Shown: positions 13,983 to 16,310 of the stretch, one piece after another
Numbering within the stretch: position 1 is the first letter of the stretch
How the letters are laid out: each line of letters opens with the position of its first letter
NCBI GenBank assembly: GCA_005116795.1
Contig: SWDL01000310.1
Coordinates: 1-16,310, forward strand
Direction: 5' to 3'
Length of the DNA: 16,310 bases
DNA from: Nitrospira sp.
Lineage (GTDB): Bacteria > Nitrospirota > Nitrospiria > Nitrospirales > Nitrospiraceae
Translations under genes and position numbers: made by a program
Notes under the pieces: generated by a model
Seen by the model: only the letters and a program-made list of their open reading frames with translations
The model's database searches: none
What the model was told of the DNA's origin: nothing

Positions 13983-13994
13983 CAAGGAGCATCC

Positions 13995-14312
13995 ATGCAC
14001 CCGTTCATGGACATCACCGTCCGCACTCAACGCCCGCCTGATGAACGGGAGGGGGCGCGGGCATGTGCCGATCGCGTTGAGACGCTGTTGGCGGCACTGG
14101 ACGACTTGACCGAGCCGAGCGACGCCGCGCGCGAGCAGATTCTTGACACCGTGCGGGAAGTCTCTCGCCTGTTCACCGCGTACTCGAACTACGGCGGGAG
14201 CCGTGGCCTTGTCGCGTGGTACCGCGCGGCCTACACAAAGTGTTGCGAGAAAGCTGAACGGTTGTTTCCCGGCCAATCTGTCGTCAATCGCCTCACGTGG
14301 GATTTACTGTGA
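13995..14312 (+). CDS. Hypothetical phage protein between terminase and protease
   Basis: This 105-residue protein is helical and soluble with no recognised motif. It has an acidic-to-neutral first half (RADRVETLLAALDDLTEPSD-like, DAAREQILDTVREVSRLF) and an aromatic middle (TAYSNYGGSRGLVAWYRAAYTKCC). The start is supported by AAGGAG (13984-13989) with five bases of spacing. It lies 12 bases after the terminase stop and 18 bases before the next gene, within the head-gene transcript. A head or packaging accessory role is possible from position only. Confidence 0.7.
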   Translation: MHPFMDITVRTQRPPDEREGARACADRVETLLAALDDLTEPSDAAREQILDTVREVSRLFTAYSNYGGSRGLVAWYRAAYTKCCEKAERLFPGQSVVNRLTWDLL

Positions 14313-14330
14313 CGCGCAAAGGAGGACCGT

Positions 14331-14543
14331 ATGGGCCGACTAGCACCGCACAAATACGTATTCCGCAAGAAGCCGAAGCCCCCGAGGCCGCCCGCGAGGG
14401 TCCCGACGCCGTTGCCCCTGGCCGATGTGCGTATTCGCCCGCAGCCACGATTCTTGGACGAGATGATCATCAAACAAGGAGGACAGCATGTTGATACTGA
14501 CACAAGCCTACCAGAAAACCGCGACGGCGACGATGCCGCGTGA
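14331..14543 (+). CDS. Small proline-rich basic hypothetical protein
   Basis: This is a 70-residue protein with a strongly basic, proline-rich first half (FRKKPKPPRPPARVPTPLPL) and an acidic end (PENRDGDDAA). I recognise no family. A near-perfect ribosome site, AAAGGAGG at 14318-14325, sits at good distance from the ATG, which is the main evidence that it is real. It overlaps the protease gene by 56 bases, more than is usual in this cluster. The ribosome site of the protease gene lies inside this gene. Confidence 0.55.
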   Translation: MGRLAPHKYVFRKKPKPPRPPARVPTPLPLADVRIRPQPRFLDEMIIKQGGQHVDTDTSLPENRDGDDAA

Positions 14544-15186
14544 CGGGACAGTCACGAAGCGGTTCGGTGTCATCAAAGCTATCGACCGGGCGCACCGAGA
14601 GATTGAGTTTGTCGCCAGTCGCCAGGAAATCGACCGGGACGGCGACGTGATCATCACACGAGGCATCGACACCGCGAACTTCAGGCGGAACCCGGTGTTA
14701 CTCCTGGACCACGACCGAGGGCAACGGCTCGGGCGGGTGGATTCCCTGACCGTCGAGCGCGATGCGTTCGGCGTGGATCAACTGGTCGGGCGCGCGTCGA
14801 TTCTCCCGGCGGGCGTGAGCCCCGCTGCGGATCAAGCCTATGCTGAACTGTTGCACGCCGCGCTGGGCGGCGTGTCGATCGGCTTTTTGCCGACGGAGTC
14901 CGACTACACCTCCGTCCTTCGCGGCCAGACCGGCAAGACCCATCGACGCACTCAGCTTCTCGAAATCAGCATCGTCCCGATCCCGGCATGTGCTTCCTGC
15001 ACGGTGACAGCCAAGAGCTGGCGCGGAAGCGAGCCAGTGCTTGAGATTAACGACGCCGAAATGGTGAGCTTCCGCGATAGCGACTTTGCCGACGCCTGCG
15101 GCGCCGTCTTCGCTGACGCCCTCTCGGAGCTGGTGGCCGAGGAGATCGGCACGGCGCTGTGGCGGCAGCGCGGACGGATCGATTGA
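14488..15186 (+). CDS. HK97-family prohead protease
   Basis: The 232-residue protein is a maturation serine protease that trims scaffold or capsid proteins inside the prohead. After a 24-residue leader, the core starts at KRFGVIKAIDRAHREIEFVASRQEIDRDGDVI. It contains the catalytic histidine H75 in NPVLLLDHDRGQRLGRV, the serine S130 in GGVSIGFLP, and the third residue E159 in LLEISIVPIPA. These match the fold shared with the herpesvirus assemblins. The C-terminal 60 residues are acidic and perhaps serve as a scaffold-like tail. SD AAGGAGG (14476-14482) precedes the ATG. In HK97-type gene order the portal gene usually lies between large terminase and protease; here only two small genes do. Confidence 0.88.
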   Translation: MLILTQAYQKTATATMPRDGTVTKRFGVIKAIDRAHREIEFVASRQEIDRDGDVIITRGIDTANFRRNPVLLLDHDRGQRLGRVDSLTVERDAFGVDQLVGRASILPAGVSPAADQAYAELLHAALGGVSIGFLPTESDYTSVLRGQTGKTHRRTQLLEISIVPIPACASCTVTAKSWRGSEPVLEINDAEMVSFRDSDFADACGAVFADALSELVAEEIGTALWRQRGRID

Positions 15187-15211
15187 CGACTGACCAAGGA
15201 GGACCCATCAC

Positions 15212-15742
15212 ATGCTGAACTTGCTGAAATCTGACCCTGACTGCATCCCCGTAGACGAGCATCCCGAAGTCATCGCGGCAACCGGGGCTTCAGCGCCCGC
15301 TCAGGCTGAACTTGCAGCGGCTGAGGTAGAACTGGACCGGCTGAACCGGCTTCTCCGTCCGCCTGATCCGTCGGCCACAACCGGCCCCGTGGGCAGTCGC
15401 GTAGACCGGCTCATGGCGGAGGCGGCGATGCCTGACGCCCGCCGTCGTTACTTCCTGGCCGAGGCGAAGGCCGAACCGCTGCGAGAGCGCCTTCGGGTAG
15501 CGCGAGAGGAGGCGAAACACGCCCTTGACGCGGCCTATCAGGAAGAACGTCGGGAATGGCTCGCGGAGTTGTTTGCGAAACTGGGGGGAGCGGCGGAGAT
15601 CGCTCGGCGTGGCTTCGAGCGAGACCAGCGCCATGAGGCACAGGGCGGCTCGCAGCTAGCAGCGTCATGGCCCGAACTGTTACCCGGAGCTTTGCTCGAT
15701 TATCGGCTTGAGTTTTACCGAAAAGACGGGTTGCTCGACTGA
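15212..15742 (+). CDS. Coiled-coil-rich hypothetical phage protein
   Basis: The 176-residue protein has a short N-terminal segment and then a helical, Ala/Glu/Arg-rich stretch (about residues 28-120: ELAAAEVELDRLNRLLRP, AEAKAEPLRERLRVAREEAKHAL) that predicts coiled coil. The end is less regular (LPGALLDYRLEFYRKDGLLD). There is no signal peptide or membrane segment. SD AAGGAGG (15196-15202) is well placed. Position directly after the protease would suit a scaffold or head-completion protein, but no motif confirms this. I do not recognise the family. Confidence 0.7.
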   Translation: MLNLLKSDPDCIPVDEHPEVIAATGASAPAQAELAAAEVELDRLNRLLRPPDPSATTGPVGSRVDRLMAEAAMPDARRRYFLAEAKAEPLRERLRVAREEAKHALDAAYQEERREWLAELFAKLGGAAEIARRGFERDQRHEAQGGSQLAASWPELLPGALLDYRLEFYRKDGLLD

Positions 15743-15829
15743 CCGGCGGGACATGCGGAGTGCGGGCGGCGCTCCGACTCCCAAACCGCGCCGGTGCCCG
15801 CCGGGCCGTCATTGTCCGCCGGCGCGGAC
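15743..15829. other. GC-rich intergenic inverted repeats
   Basis: CCGGCGGG (15743-15750) is exactly complementary to CCCGCCGG (15797-15804). A second compact hairpin is GTCCGC (15814-15819) and GCGGAC (15824-15829) with loop CGGC. No T-tract follows. They could fold around the ribosome site of the next gene (AAGGAG, 15842-15847) or mark an mRNA processing point. No gene is seen in this gap of 110 bases. Confidence 0.35.
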
Positions 15830-15852
15830 GCCCATTCACTCAAGGAGCCTCG

Positions 15853-16083
15853 ATGCCTACGATTCCAGGACAGACCGCGGTGGCGCCCCACGGCACCCGC
15901 GTAGAACTCACGCTCATGTCACGCGAAGACCCAACAGGGGAAAGATTCCCCGCTCCGCTGAAGGTACGGATGTCGCCCCGGCGCGCCCGACGCCTCGCTG
16001 CTCAATTGCACCGCGCCGCCGACGCGCTGGACCCTCCGCCGCCTTCGGTGAACGGCCACGGGCCAGGGAACGGTTCGCGGTGA
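15853..16083 (+). CDS. Small basic hypothetical phage protein
   Basis: This is a 76-residue protein starting MPTIPGQTAVAPHGTRVELTLMSRED. A basic helix follows (KVRMSPRRARRLAAQLHRAADAL) and then a flexible tail rich in Gly, Pro and Ser. The start is set by AAGGAG (15842-15847) five bases upstream; longer in-frame starts exist but would run through the GC hairpins without a ribosome site. The stop overlaps the start of the nuclease gene (GTGA). Family and function are unknown; the helix could bind DNA or RNA. Confidence 0.6.
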   Translation: MPTIPGQTAVAPHGTRVELTLMSREDPTGERFPAPLKVRMSPRRARRLAAQLHRAADALDPPPPSVNGHGPGNGSR

Positions 16084-16310
16084 ATGCCAAAGCGAAAGGC
16101 TCCCGCAACGAGCGGCGCTCACGGGTACTGTTGGAATCGCAAGGCTATTGCGTGACGCGGGCCGCGGGCAGCCTCGGCCTCTTGGATCTCGTCGGCATCG
16201 GGCCCAGTGACGTGGTGTTGGTCCAAGTCAAAACGAGAGACTGGCCGGGACGGTCGTCCCGATTCGCGAACGGGACTTTAGCCCGCAGACGATGCTCTGG
16301 GGCGATAACA
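16080..16310 (+). CDS. PD-(D/E)XK Hjc-like nuclease (partial, cut by window end; possible frameshift near 16250)
   Basis: From the GTG at 16080 the protein reads MNAKAKGSRNERRSRVLLE with conserved E11, then YCVTRAAGSLGLLDLVGIGP with D36, and VVLVQVKTRDWPG with Q49 and K51. These fit the E, D, (E/Q)XK triad of small resolvase-type PD-(D/E)XK nucleases (Hjc-like, and phage relatives), which cut branched DNA before packaging or during recombination. The start overlaps the preceding stop by 4 bases. After codon 57 (about 16250) the frame becomes rich in rare codons (TTA, AGA, ATA). The frame starting at 16250 (TVVPIRERDFSPQTMLWGDN) has normal codon use, suggesting one missing base. The window ends before this can be settled. 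Confidence 0.75.
   Translation, partial: MNAKAKGSRNERRSRVLLESQGYCVTRAAGSLGLLDLVGIGPSDVVLVQVKTRDWPGRSSRFANGTLARRRCSGAIT

Larger units (their letters stand above)
6988..16310. mobile_element. Prophage or prophage-like element (left part, continues beyond the window)
   Basis: The region begins where tRNA-Ser(GCU) is interrupted. It holds an XRE-like regulator, a primase-helicase, an excisionase-type HTH protein, a large terminase, an HK97-type prohead protease and an Hjc-like nuclease, all on the plus strand with overlapping ends. Together these show a tailed-phage (Caudoviricetes) genome plan: early replication module first, then packaging and head genes. No integrase, portal, major capsid, tail or lysis gene is present in this part; they may lie to the right. 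Whether it is intact, defective or a satellite cannot be told from here. Confidence 0.8.

Noticed and set aside
12876..14276. Long minus-strand frame (466 codons) over the terminase
   Set aside because: The large terminase on the plus strand has all its motifs; the reverse frame has none and no ribosome site.
15760..15852. N-terminal extension of the small protein at 15853
   Set aside because: The extension runs through GC-rich inverted repeats, has no ribosome site and is arginine-rich translation of structured DNA.

Overview
The window joins a chromosomal segment of a GC-rich Gram-negative bacterium (about 1-6987) to the left part of a prophage or prophage-like element (about 6988-16310, running off the right edge). 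The host is probably a Nitrospira-like member of Nitrospirota. That is an inference from base composition and gene content (a periplasmic Skp-like chaperone, an FGE-sulfatase-fold protein, a PA0069-type radical SAM protein, SerRS); no marker gene in the window proves it.

Host part. A promoter with a perfect -35 box (92-120), abutted by a 10-bp tandem repeat, drives a two-gene unit: a Skp/OmpH-like periplasmic protein (186-749) and an exported FGE-sulfatase-fold protein that lacks the catalytic cysteines (791-1909). A strong hairpin at 1974-2003 lies before a convergent minus-strand pair, a PA0069-family radical SAM gene (3501 down to 2482/2505, frameshifted near its 3' end) followed by a rhodanese (2469-2074). 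Divergent from this pair is serS (3665-4939), then, after 11 bp, a GAF-HisKA-HATPase-receiver hybrid kinase (4951-6600), then tRNA-Ser(UGA) (6621-6710). A block of inverted heptamer repeats follows, and then the 5' half of a second serine tRNA, tRNA-Ser(GCU), which stops being tRNA in its anticodon loop at 6987.

Element part. Sequence after 6987 no longer fits the tRNA, so I read this point as the attachment junction of an element integrated into tRNA-Ser(GCU). A gene-free attachment-like region (6988-7182) with short direct repeats leads into two unrecognised genes (7183-7515 and 7618-8370), an AT-rich 14-bp-arm palindrome in front of a small, possibly leaderless XRE-like regulator (8458-8682), a DUF3820-like zinc-ribbon protein (8684-8980) and a primase-helicase (8977-11232). 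Next come a small unknown protein, an excisionase/MerR-type HTH protein (11640-11969), a candidate small terminase, a large terminase (12384-13982), two small unknown genes, an HK97-type prohead protease (14488-15186), two more unknown proteins, and the start of a PD-(D/E)XK Hjc-like nuclease cut by the window end. Late genes are tightly packed and most have near-perfect AAGGAG(G) ribosome sites. No integrase, portal, capsid or lysis gene is seen in the window.

The most unusual feature is a cluster of ten copies of a 10-bp motif (CGAAGATGAC in either orientation; seven exact, three with one mismatch) packed into the last 260 bases of the primase-helicase gene (10971-11192). The copies are read in different frames, giving unrelated peptides, so the constraint is on DNA. 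I propose it as an iteron-type replication origin embedded in the replication gene.
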